A DNA stretch of 64,000 nt from Anadara kagoshimensis (Eukaryota > Mollusca > Bivalvia > Arcoida > Arcidae), in contig CM037871.1 in NCBI GenBank assembly GCA_021292105.1, positions 34,240,997 to 34,304,996 of the forward strand, in the 5' to 3' direction. Positions 24,758-35,451 of this stretch are shown piece by piece (positions within the stretch are counted from its first letter, which is position 1; each line of letters opens with the position of its first letter). The translations under genes and the position numbers were made by a program. The notes beneath the pieces were generated by a model. The model had not been told where the DNA came from. It did not search any database and worked only from the letters and a program-made list of their open reading frames with translations.

Positions 24758-25918
24758 GAAGCGTTAGGTATGTCATTTATATTAATACTATCATTATTTA
24801 CAAGTGATTATGATTGCGACAATTTCACCGATACATGGAATGTATTTAAACTGATGCAAAAATGAATCAAATGCAATATTTTCAGAAGCCAAAATCTCCC
24901 ATGGCATAAAAAATAAAAACCGGAGAAGATAAATACATTCATAGTTCGGGCATTTCGGAGACAAAACATATTCTGAGTGGAGTGTTTGCTCAAATATCTT
25001 GCTAGACATATTTTTGATACGTGTGGATTTTTAACTAGTGGGGTGAATTTTTTATTTCATTTTTTATCTGGAATTTTGTAAGTTTTTGCAAAAGTTTATA
25101 TACGGATACATTATTCGATAAAGCTTTGTTGAGAAATAAATTGTTTTTATGTTATTATATTGTTATTAAGGTGGGCATTTAAAGTTATTTAATGAATATT
25201 TTTAATATTTTCAAACCCACATTGCTTAACTTACAACATTGATTGTAGTTATCTGGAGATTTCAGAATAGGTATTCGATTCCTGGTTTCTGTGATTAGTT
25301 TTTTATTTCATATTCAACATGTCAATTTAAACAAATCATTCAGAACAATATCTCCATTGCTTAAGAGGCTTTCACGTCATGCGGGTTTATGCAGGTATTT
25401 CAATACCAGTATAACCTATCATACTTGTTTATGAATGAAACACAAAAATAAAGAACAAACATCCAAATTAAGAATAAAATGCATCAATTACACTTGTTTT
25501 CCACATGCCACATTGCTGTTTTAAACCTGCAAAACCTTCATGAATATCTGATAAAGCCGAATTTTATTTCTTAAAAAGAGGACATTACACGGTGATACAA
25601 TTTGTACTATGAAGCATTTGATTTCAATGCATGACGGATAAAACCTTGTTTTTTTTAATTTTAAAGTTTACATGTTAAAAAAAATAAATATATTTATTTT
25701 TTTGTTTTATTTATGTTGTGCAATTCTTCAAAATACTAAAGCAATCAATGTATGCATTAACAAAACAGGATCTTAATAACACTTTCAAAGTAAATTTTAT
25801 TTATTATTACATCTTTGATATCGAAAACGATCTGTTTTCGTTCGTTTGTGGTTATCGTTTACACGCTCTATGTATTTGATCCAGTATCTACCCATAACCA
25901 GGTGTTTATAATAATCTT

Positions 25919-25919
<1 letters not shown>

Positions 25920-25962
<43 letters not shown>
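25920..25962 (+). repeat. (GT)n microsatellite
   Basis: About 21 GT units, 185 bp downstream of the S6-exon donor in transcript sense. Confidence 0.95.
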
Positions 25963-25964
<2 letters not shown>

Positions 25965-26146
25965 CCCTTTGTTTGGGGGTTTAAGTCCTTGCTATGGTTA
26001 TTTCCGAACACATTTGCAAATGTTGTTCTACAGCAATTGTATATATTTTAAAAAACACTTTGCAAGTTTAGGGTTGATCAAAGTTTTTAAATATTGGTCC
26101 AGATATTTATGGCATTCTCTGAACAAATAATAAAATGTAAACATAC

Positions 26147-26257
26147 CCTCTTTTGTAACTGTGTGTCCATCATAAAATTATGTACATGTTTTTCTGCCCT
26201 GCTTAATTCTAGTTTTCTTGATATAACTGCAACCACTAAAGCTGTGACACCAGCACC
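26147..26257 (-). CDS. KCNN: SK channel exon: S6 and start of calmodulin-binding domain
   Basis: 111 nt, 37 codons, phase 0. The acceptor is TTTTAG ending at 26258 and the donor is AGG|GTATGT. It starts [18 protein letters not shown], the inner half of S6, and continues [19 protein letters not shown], the first calmodulin-binding-domain helix with the near-invariant [14 protein letters not shown]. The fourth residue is Val where SK channels I recall (vertebrate and fly) have Cys (GAGCTAL...). No stop or frameshift is present. The exon is flanked on both sides by introns carrying a shared duplicated segment near 24671 and 28249. Confidence 0.96.
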
Positions 26258-26299
26258 CTAAAAGTAAAAACATGGAATAGTATTATCAAACATCAACGG

Positions 26300-26405
26300 G
26301 CTTGTCCATGTCCAAAGGACCATCCCGAAACCAAACGAAACATTTTGTAAACTAAGTAAGTTAAAATTATAACTTCCAAAAGGGCATTGGGGTCGACCTC
26401 CTGCT
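26300..26405 (-). repeat. R1 dispersed repeat, degenerate
   Basis: 'ccatgtccaaagg', 'gaaaccaaacgaaac', 'aacttccaaaagggcattgg', 'gtcgacctcctg' follow the reversed R1 order. It lies in the intron just upstream of the S6 exon. Confidence 0.5.
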
Positions 26406-26409
26406 TCAA

Positions 26410-28245
26410 TGATTAAATGAACGGGAAAGAAAATGTTGTGAAGAATCAACTTAGCAAAACGTGATTTAGAGTGATAAAACCCATTACAACTATTGTTTGA
26501 TTGAAGATGTTCATAAGTAATGTCTAAAGAATGAAATAAAACCACAACGCTGTAGGTCTAATGTCTGAACAATATCGTATAATAAATTGCTAACAAAACA
26601 ACAAAAGCAAATCAAATAACTAGTACACAACCACAATTTCCACGTGACACATAACTGGTTCTAAATTGGCGAGATATTTAATGAAGGGAATGAAGATGCT
26701 TAGTATTTGGAAAATAATTAAGGAATGTTTAGTTACAGTGCTAGGCCAATATCTTCTATGAAGACTGAACACACCCTATACACCGGAAAAGATTAACAAA
26801 CTCCACACTATAAACAAAAAAGAGAAGGAGGTAATAATTAAAATTTAAACCTTTGTAATATGATTGGCTGAATCCTTATCCTTAAAGTCAGCAGAAAACA
26901 AACTAGATGATTTTAAAAAGTCAGATTTCATTTGTTTCATCATAGAGAAGATTATGAAGAACAATTTTTTCCTGTTTGATAACTATTTTCGTTTAGAAAT
27001 TGTTTATTTTTATTATTAGTTTCTATGGAAACATCTGACGCAATGTTATTATCATTATTGTGCTGTACAAGACGATCAGTACATCAATATTTGTGTTGAC
27101 TGGAATATTTATGTTGATGTCTATATTAAGCTCTATAAATTGGAATTTGCACAAAGTAAACAAGAAAGAAAAACAACCATTGTTGTTTCACCAAACAAGT
27201 ATCGTCTAAGTTTGATCATAATCATTATTTGGTCTTATCTATATTTCTATAGGGATTCCCACGTTTTAGGCATCGATATTGGCACTGATTGGTTATCTAA
27301 AGAGACAATATATTACAGACATGAAAACCAATAAACTGTTTGAGGAAATTAAGAGACTGTATTTCTGGACAAAATTTGGACTCTTGATAAAACGTTGAAG
27401 ACAAAATGTCATAACCAGGATTATAGACAGTAATTAGTGAATCCCAAGTGGTCCAATCAAACAAAAATACCCAAACCCTTCTTTACTTATATAACAAATT
27501 ACATAATAATATTTCAAACAGGAAAAACCGTTTGAAAAAATAAATTTGTTTACTTGTACAAAACAGTGGGCAGCCATTATTAAACTTGACAACAGCAAAG
27601 ACATTCAAGAACAGATAAATGACAGCGAAAGCAAAATAAGACAAAAAAGACAAACAAATATCGGGAATACGGATGGTAAAATTCCTGACTTTGGAAGGGT
27701 ACAGGAGTAAATGACACGCATTATTGTTACAATATTATAAAAAGGCTTTGCAATATCATCAGGGCAGATCCATTGAATCATAGATGTATATATTGCAAGT
27801 ACAAATGTACTCACTATCATAAGAAACGCGTACAACTATAACATATTCTTCTATCAAAGTTAGTGTTAACAACACATGTATACAATTTACAAAAAACATA
27901 AAGGTCAAAGACAAGAATAGGTTGGCGTATAATGCATTACCAGCAACAGCACTTGCTCTATGTCGTTTTAAAATAATTTTATAAAATGCACCGAATTTTA
28001 CTCAATGCACTTATATATGAGTGCTCATTTTAATAAATCTACCACCAAAAGTGCAGACTGGGATGGGTTGGGAATTGTTTTCACATATGCAAGAATGCAG
28101 TGTATAAGAATCATGAATCATTGACCTAAGATTGGGATTTTATTGGTAACTTTTAACCTTGCAATCTGTTTTAGAACACATTGTAGAATGGGAATATACT
28201 TTTAATACGGCTTTAAACAACGATTGTATTATTATTGTTACTGAA
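26410..28245. other. SK intron, unannotated part
   Basis: AT-rich; only short chance frames (64 and 76 residues). Confidence 0.4.
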
Positions 28246-28248
28246 CTT

Positions 28249-28330
28249 TTTTTAATTTTTGCAGCACTAGACGGCCACTTCGGAGTAAAATTCGTCATCA
28301 GTAATGCTCGGACCAAAATTGTGGAAATGC
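28249..28330 (+). repeat. Duplicated intronic segment, copy 2
   Basis: 'tttaatttttgcagcactag', 'cgtcatcagtaatgctcgga', 'ccaaaattgtggaaatg'; see 24671. It lies about 2 kb on the transcript-upstream side of the S6 exon. The plus strand resembles a splice acceptor followed by an open frame, but no gene is recognised. Confidence 0.75.
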
Positions 28331-28604
28331 AAAAATATTTTTAAGATGATGAAATGAGAAAAGTAGAAGAACCAACTTGTATCTTTATTTGAGCTTTTTA
28401 ATGTCCTGTTTCCATAACATATTTGCTATGTTACTTCAATCTGTTAATACATCTTACATTTTCATTATTCTATCTTTATTTTTCCATGTTATCAAAACAA
28501 AAACGTTATTATATAAACAAAATCCTAGTTTAATTTATAGAGGGAAAAAGCTATTTGCCTTTCAACAAACTATATATTTTTTCCATAAGCCAAAAATATA
28601 AAAT

Positions 28605-28690
28605 AAAAAACAAACATACCAATTTATGTCTAAACGACTATCCCAAAGCAAAAAGATTTAAACTGGTGAATGAACTTAAAGAGTTTTAAG
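28605..28690 (-). repeat. R1 dispersed repeat, degenerate
   Basis: 'accaatttatgtctaaacga', 'cccaaagcaaaaag', 'tgaatgaacttaaagag' in reversed R1 order, immediately downstream of the pore exon in transcript sense. Confidence 0.5.
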
Positions 28691-28758
28691 AAAGTAAGCA
28701 CCTTATGTTTAAAATGTTATATGTTTATCATTTTACTAGTATATGTTATGTGTCTTAC

Positions 28759-28897
28759 CATAACACCAGTAGCTATAGCGATTCCCCTGCCACAGTACGT
28801 ATTTGGTACAATATCACCATAGCCCACTGATAAAAAGGTGATGGCAATCATCCACATTGAATCTAATATGTTTTTATGTCTGACTGGGTCTAGATAC
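28759..28897 (-). CDS. KCNN: SK channel exon: pore helix and selectivity filter
   Basis: 139 nt: 1 nt finishing a split Ser codon plus 46 codons. The acceptor is TTTTACAG ending at 28898; the donor is ATG|GTAAGA. The peptide runs from a short turret through [20 protein letters not shown], the SK pore signature with the GYGD selectivity filter, into the start of S6 (ending ...ATGVM). It is closest by eye to the Drosophila SK pore, which also has [16 protein letters not shown]. An open frame starting at 28908 looks like a 63-residue protein, but its first residues are intronic and its last ones read through the donor. The turret ([15 protein letters not shown]) is divergent in charge from vertebrate SKs, which matters for pore-blocking toxins. 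Confidence 0.97.
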
Positions 28898-29039
28898 CTG
28901 TAAAACAAATATTTGACACATTTATAAATTCACATTCATGTAAGTATAAATAAAACACAAAAATTCCAGTATATATTCAAATCACAATTAAAAAAAGTTT
29001 TTAGAAAAAAGTTTGAAAATAGGCCAATTTTTTAAACAT

Positions 29040-29170
29040 GTGGGCCTCAATCAGGTTTGGTAGCTTTATCCGTCACGTGTTATCAAAAAGAGAATAAAAG
29101 GAATATGGATAAAGACGATGTCAAATATATCCAGAATAACTTTAGGTACAGAGAGATCATACTTACTGTA
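29040..29170 (-). repeat. R1 dispersed repeat, head and centre
   Basis: 'gtgggcctcaatcagg', 'gatgtcaaatatatccagaa', 'acagagagatcat' match the reversed 'gatgtctctg...ggatatatttgacgtc' part of R1. Confidence 0.6.
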
Positions 29171-29389
29171 CAGTATCATACATTTACATTTTTCTAGGTG
29201 TCTTATAAACGCAAGAATGGAATTTTAGGTAGTTATAATCTATTTAGTTTGAAATATCAGCTATGGATCTAGAAAATCAATCAAGGGTTTTAATAATTAA
29301 TACTTATGATTCAAGCTTATGTCAATACCACAATAGTTTTTAAAGGATCTGCATCGAAGTTGACTATATTGGAATCCCTTTGTATTTGT

Positions 29390-29748
29390 ATGGATACCGC
29401 GGTGGCCTACAAAACCAGGGTCTCTCATCGCTGTGAGTTCAAGTCCCGCTCAGAGTTCATGTGGGGAAAATGAATTTTCCTTTCCGTTGTCGTTTACTTG
29501 TTCACCCGGTGCCAGTATAATGTGACCCGGGGGAGTGGTATGCTTGTCTGTGACGTACTGAATCGGAGAACTAGCACCTTAAAGTCGCCCTGACTGCGCA
29601 CTAGTACAAGACAGACCATATAAATCACTCGCACTTCACATGCATACACCAACTTGTTCATAGATTAATCCATAGAGATTAATAAAAAATAGTTATCGTC
29701 ACGAATAGCTGAAAATTGCTGGTGCGACGTTAAGCAACATTCAACCAA
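29390..29748 (+). mobile_element. tRNA-derived SINE (V-SINE-like) with 13-bp target-site duplication
   Basis: Flanked by perfect copies of CCTTTGTATTTGT at 29377-29389 and 29749-29761. The head has a Pol III B-box-like 'gagttcaagtcccgc' after a diverged A-box region. The body contains 'cacccggtgccagtataatg' and 'gtgacccgggggag'. The 3' end is 'ggtgcgacgttaagcaacat' plus 'tcaaccaa', a tail I associate with V-SINE family members widespread in molluscs (RUDI-like). It lies in the SK intron between the S3-S5 and pore exons, antisense to the gene. It looks relatively young because the target duplication is intact. Confidence 0.85.
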
Positions 29749-29764
29749 CCTTTGTATTTGTGAT

Positions 29765-31550
29765 AAGGATACAGCTTTCTATGCAACACTAATATCTATT
29801 TCTTAGTTCAAAAATTCTTATGTACCAAAAATCTGTAAATTTGATATTCTAAAACTAAGTTAATAAAAACTCATCTTATGTGAATGAAATGTGAAAAAGA
29901 CTTTAAGGATTTTAATGATTAGAATCATTTAACAAATCATTTGCCAATTGTTGTTCCATAGAAAATGTTTTACTTATTAAGAGGATTTTAATATTACTCC
30001 AAAAGAATCCATATTTGTTAAAAAGAAAGTTTAAACAAAGATTTTTAGTAGTTGGTTCTTAAGACCTTTGGTATTTTTACCAACAAAATTAAATAAGGTT
30101 TACATGTTTCTACAAATTCCACTTAAAACTTAACAACCTTTGTACAGAGAAGTGCACATTTTATTTTAAACTTTTAAGTTAACTAGTAAACTGTACAATT
30201 AAGTTTAAAGGTTGTAAATCCGTGACAGTTCTAATCTACGACAATTATATATTCTGAGTTCGCAATATCTGTCAACAACGTTTTGCTGTTTTTACGAACA
30301 ACAGATATAATTATTGACATTTTCTAGTTGATAACCTAATTAAAATATATCTATGCAAAATCCACAAAAAATCTATTCATTCTCTTACTGAACGGCATTT
30401 AAAATGCTTCAAAACATCTTTAACTTAGAGGCATATTTGGCATTTAAGTAACATGTAGGTTTTCATGATAATTACGGCATATTGATGTCAAATGTCTGAG
30501 ATTTTTTAATCTCCGATTTTACAAAAGGCGGAAATCAATAAACTTTCTCATAGCAAGAATAATGCACAAAGGGTGACTTGATTGTACTGAATAAATCAAT
30601 CTATTGACTCATGAATCTGAAGGTTCTAAAATTATTATATGAACAATATCTATTTCAATGGAGTATTCTATATAATTAACACAAGGTTCAAAGCTTGGTC
30701 AGCTAAACGCTAAACTAGCCACATACATTACATTGAAATTATAATCATTTGAAGTGCCACAAAAATTACCTAACGCCTGAGGTAGTGACTGCTGAAAAAA
30801 CTGTTAAACTAGAAACAAGACGAAGCTTGCAATAAACACGTTCTGTTAAGGTACTAGATATAAGTCAGAAGGTATCTAGCACTGTGATACAAGCTCTATT
30901 GCAAGGTTCTAACCACCTCATTTATACCTGTCAGTTCTGTCGATAAATTGAGCTCTAGAATTGTTGCAATTTTATACTTTTATCATTATTTTTATGAACA
31001 GCCGTGTAGGCAGAGAATATGAGACTACAACAAATTGAGGTGACATTAACTTCGTACATCGTTGTAGTTTATTGATTTTTGCCATTATTCTTTGACAATC
31101 AACCTGTTGTTGATGGTTTACCAGTGTAAAATTTACATTAATGGATTCTTATTGAAAAGACCGCGGAACAAGTGTCATAAGTTCTAACAATTCCTAATGT
31201 GAAATCAACACTTTCTTACAAATTGCCTTGTGTCATCAACCGGCTTGTTTCATTAACCGGCTTCTGGCGTGTCTTTGGTATTCAATTTGGCGTCTTAACA
31301 TTATAACATGCCGTTATTTAAACAAAAAATTCATTTTGTAACATTGTAATTAAAAGTTTATCTGAGATATACATTTATGTTACGGTATTGAAGAGTACAA
31401 TTACAACTACATTAATAACATATGTTATGTAATATGCATGTAGTGCAAAATATATGACTCTCGGTTCAGTATCTATTTACTGCTGAGAAAACATTTTCAT
31501 ATTTACTTTTTGCTCAAAAAGTTTATACCAAACATGCTAATACATTCCTT
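29765..31550. other. SK intron, unannotated part
   Basis: AT-rich, no notable frames. A short inverted pair, 'acaacctttgtacag' / 'ctgtacaattaagtttaaag', sits at about 30131-30215. Confidence 0.4.
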
Positions 31551-31554
31551 CCCT

Positions 31555-31650
31555 TGTATTTCACGTGTTTAACCTTTCAGGGTTTTTATTTTGCTTCTTG
31601 ATTGTGATTCGGAGATGTATTAGTATGTTTATTTTTGATTGACAAATATT
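31555..31650 (+). repeat. R1 dispersed repeat, tail
   Basis: 'tttcacgtgtttaacctttc', 'attgtgattcggagatg', 'tatgtttatttttgat'. Confidence 0.7.
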
Positions 31651-32164
31651 TAAGACAAATAACGATACAGTTTCAAGAACATTATAGTTTGTCATCCATG
31701 TTTGACATCTTAGTATCTAGAGCTAAATATCTATATGTGATTGGACAATTAGAGTTATTGCAATTTCCCTGCCTCAGACTAAAATCTATGGAAATGATTG
31801 GCTAAATCGAATCACATGACTAAATTTGTATCATTCCGTACATAGCCACACGCGCAAAAATACTGGGCCAGTGAGCCTCATACCGGGTGGGTTAGAGTTA
31901 CGTCCCCTGTCTCTAACGTAAACGTTAACCAAAATGGCGACCGTGTTTAGACTAATTAGACTTTATGTAAATGCTATCAATATAATAAAAGGTCGCCAAG
32001 TCGATATTGTGTTTTTGGATTGTCACATTTTACAACTATGCTATATAATTTTATCTATCTGTTGGTATTTCTCTAACAGATGAGTAATAAAAAATCATGA
32101 AATGTCTTTTTTGTTGATGTTTGATTTATCTAACTTTTGCATCTTTTGCATTTTTCATGCCTGC

Positions 32165-32520
32165 AATGTTTTCCTTTCAACCTAATTCTAGAAACCTTTG
32201 GCAGCTTTGAAAATAATTCGCATAAACACGTACCATTTGCCAATATGCTTCGTTTAAGACAGCTTAGAGTATGCTAATATGTTAAACATGTGCTTTTACT
32301 TTTCAAGAAGTATTAAACTACTTTCTTAATCTGCATAATATTCACAATATGAACAGAAATATGTCTTTTTTTAGAATAAATGCGAAGACACTGCCAACTT
32401 GATGACACAACAACAAGGTCACTTGTTGGTCGAACAAGGCTCTATCAAATAAAAATAGGACTACTTTATGTTTCAAAATAACCTTCTAAGTGTTGTCTAT
32501 GGTAAAACACTAAACATCTG
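32165..32520 (+). repeat. Left arm of a long imperfect inverted repeat
   Basis: Pairs with 33130-33500. Best-matching block: 'aaactactttcttaatctgc', 'ataatattcacaatatgaac', then 'acactgccaacttgatgaca'. Outward the arms share 'ctgcaatgttttc' and 'attctagaaa'; inward they share 'cacttgttggtcgaa' and 'ctaagtgttgtctatg'. Divergence is roughly 20-25% by eye, with a 67-nt insert in the left arm. Confidence 0.8.
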
Positions 32521-33129
32521 AGATGCCATTAATGGGATATGCATTATCTTTTTATTTCCAAACGGGCATTAAGAGACCATTTTCTGTTTAAGAAAGCAAT
32601 TTCGTCATAAAGAGGCTGTTATTTCAAGGAGTGTCATTTATGGATTGGATATATTGTGTAAATAGACTTTCATATGGCGATTTTTATTTCGTATTACCGT
32701 TTTCACTATAGATGGTAAAATAATTGAAAATAATAACTGGAACATCGATCAGTTTATTCATACATGCTGTGTATGGCTCAAAAGATAACACATCTTGATA
32801 GTTTGATAATGAATACGTTCTCTTGATTTATCAATAAAAGGACAAAAACATAATGTTTTAAATGATGACTGATAATACTGTCGAGAAATATGCTGCTAGA
32901 ATGACACGGAAACGGGTGATATAACATATGGGAAATCAATTTTTAATATGGAACAAATTGACAATGACTTTCTCCCCCATCTTGTAGCTTTCTAATATCA
33001 ACTTTTCCGTTATGTGTTTGATCATAATACAAATCATCCAGGCCCTAGAACAGTATTTATGAATTTTGTGGGAGAGGCTTATATAGGAATCTCTCTGTCT
33101 GACTGGTTGTCTATCCAAACAGTCTATCC

Positions 33130-33500
33130 AAACATTGTTTCCAGCCTATGTTTCAACATAGAAAACACTTAGAAACTTTTAAAACATATTAAGTAGTCAC
33201 GTTTTTCTTTTGATGGAGCCGTTTTCGACTAACAAGTGATATTGTGTCATCAAGTTGGCAGTGTTTGCGCATTCATTCTAAAAAGAGAATTTTTGTTCAT
33301 ATTGTATTTATTATGTAGATTAAGAAAGTAGTTTAAGACTTCAAAGTAAAAGTATGTTGACAACTGGTGCATGTACATGCTAATATTTTTTAAAAATTGA
33401 CAAAGGTTTTTCTAGAATTGGGTTGATACGAAAACATTGCAGACACCATGAAAGCAAAAATTACTAAAGTCTATTCCATGTCTATTTATGGATTTTGATA
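33130..33500 (-). repeat. Right arm of the long imperfect inverted repeat
   Basis: The reverse complement contains 'aaactactttcttaatctac', 'ataataaatacaatatgaac' and 'acactgccaacttgatgaca', matching the left arm. A loop of about 600 nt separates the arms. Both arms and the loop are wholly within one SK intron. Confidence 0.8.
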
Positions 33501-33504
33501 ACAA

Positions 33505-34890
33505 TTGGTAACGTGTCGCAATTTCAATTAACAAGGATGGATCAATGGTCAATGTCACAAGGTCACAAGGTGAAATCTTGAAAATAACAGATTGAATTGT
33601 TTGGGAATTTGCGTATTTTCTCCCAAGAGACTAATCTAATTTTTTAGCAATTGATTCATTAATAAATCACAAATATCCCCTAAAATCTAATGTTATAGCA
33701 TGCAAATGAATCAGTAAAAAATAAACCAATCCACCAGAGATAAATCTAGGCTTCAAAATATCCCTTCAATCTTTAGTAATAAACAATAAATGTCCAGAAT
33801 ATTGGATTATGGCAATAACAAAATAAGACATCAAGCATATCGTTTGTGTACATTGACAGCACTGGTGGCTTTTTCATAAACGACAAACTAGATTTCATCC
33901 CTACTGATTCTTATTTAATGAACACATCATGTCAATATACATCAGCATTGCCGATAATGCAATTCTGAAAGACGTGTGTTTGAATAAAGACCCAGATCTC
34001 TGTCAGTTTATGCGACATCAGGCCAAATTGTTATATCGATTGAATGTCGTCTTCACAAATAGAAGCATTTTATGTTCAATGAATGGCAGGAACTGATGGC
34101 CATATTGGAATCACTGTTGATAAATAACCTTGCTTTATGTTTTCTGTTTAGTTTCCATTTATAGAACGAAAACAATATAAAATACGTGATAGAGTATGTC
34201 TTATGGGTTGTGGGCAGTAATTCGTTATGCCTAATCAAACTTCCTCTACTTATTTTGCACATATAAATAATGATTAATTCGCGAGGGCTTGAAATGGCTT
34301 CTTCTAAGATGCCATATAAGCATCACAAAAACAAGAAAAATATTTCGCAATAGGGTTTTCTAAAACAGAGCAAAAGACTAGTGATGGTCTTACCACAAAA
34401 TGATCAAACGAAATAATCAGCATTTTGAAAACCTGATCTGGATGTGAAACGATTAAAACAGAAACGAAGTAAAATTGAACAAAAGATCAAATCTAGACTT
34501 GTTTGTAACCAAAATTCTCAATACTTATTATTGTTTGTATTGTTTTGGACAGTCATTAGATAATACACTGCAAAAGCTGGTTCTGTCGATATATTTTAGG
34601 GGCTATGCAATAAGGGCTTCCCCCGCTTCATGCATTAAATGCACATAAACCTCGAAATGTAAAGATAACGTCAAAAATAAATATTGATATTCTCGAATAT
34701 ATCTGGCTTCGAAAAAAACCAAATACTGATTACACTCGAAAACTAAATAAACAATGGGGACTTTAACATTCAAACAAATGAATACCTATACATCGATTAC
34801 TGATAACCATAGAAATAAAAAAGGCAGCTACGAATTTAACTAATATATCCCTGAAAACAATAAATTGTTTTTTTTATCAAACGAGAACAA
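33505..34890. other. SK intron, unannotated part
   Basis: AT-rich. A 69-residue frame at 34053-34262 has no features. Confidence 0.4.
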
Positions 34891-34894
34891 TCAT

Positions 34895-34985
34895 ACAAAT
34901 CCATGTTCAAATTGGGAACTGGCAATTACCAAACTTATACATTTCCACAGGAAGTGAGACCTGGTGCTCCGGGATCTAAGTAAGC
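34895..34985 (-). repeat. R1 dispersed repeat, partial
   Basis: 'aaatccatgttcaaattggg', 'acatttccacaggaagtgag', 'acctggtgctccggg', 45 nt downstream of the S3-S5 exon donor in transcript sense. Confidence 0.7.
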
Positions 34986-35032
34986 ACCTTCTGTAAATAA
35001 CTAAACATATGTATATATAAGTTTATACTTAC

Positions 35033-35451
35033 GATTCACAGGCACGCAATAGCCAACTTGTAATAATCCATAAAGATAACATAAATACTAACATGACAGT
35101 TCCTGGACAGATTGTCATTAAAGTTTTTAAAACAAATTTTGTATCAAAATTTATCCTGTTTAGCGCCCCTATACTCCTTGATGAAGCATCTGTGAATAAT
35201 CTACTATGTAAAAGCATGACCCGACATATCAAGTACAATCTTAGCAACATTGGTAATGATAGAAGTATGTCAATAGGAACTTTGGCTACTAAGTCCTCAC
35301 TGGCGTCATATTTACGTGTTACCCAAATAAAATAAAACTCTCCTGGAATTGGATGAATGGCACAAATCACAATTTCTATAATAAGTTGAGTCACTCTTTT
35401 TAATGAAACTGCAATTCTCCAATCTTCGACACAATTATCTACTGCGAATAG
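35033..35451 (-). CDS. KCNN: SK channel exon: S3, S4, S4-S5 linker and S5
   Basis: 419 nt (139 codons plus 2 nt). The acceptor TATAG ends at 35452; the donor GAATC|GTAAGT follows 35033. It begins [16 protein letters not shown] and continues with the S3 hallmark CAIHPIPGE, the short extracellular S3-S4 loop, then S4 ([17 protein letters not shown]). The SK-diagnostic S4-S5 linker [18 protein letters not shown] follows; in vertebrate SK4/SK2 structures this linker contacts the calmodulin N-lobe. S5 includes [15 protein letters not shown]4 has only a few arginines, as is normal for this voltage-independent family. The S3-S4 loop has no obvious Ser-Tyr-Thr/Ala triad of the sort linked to apamin block in vertebrate SK2/SK3, so toxin sensitivity cannot be inferred. 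The last codon is split and completed by the G that opens the pore exon. Confidence 0.96.

Noticed and set aside
28717..28908. 63-residue frame starting with Met and containing the K+ filter, as a stand-alone channel
   Set aside because: Its ends are intronic. The true exon is 28759-28897, with acceptor, donor and phase matching its neighbours.
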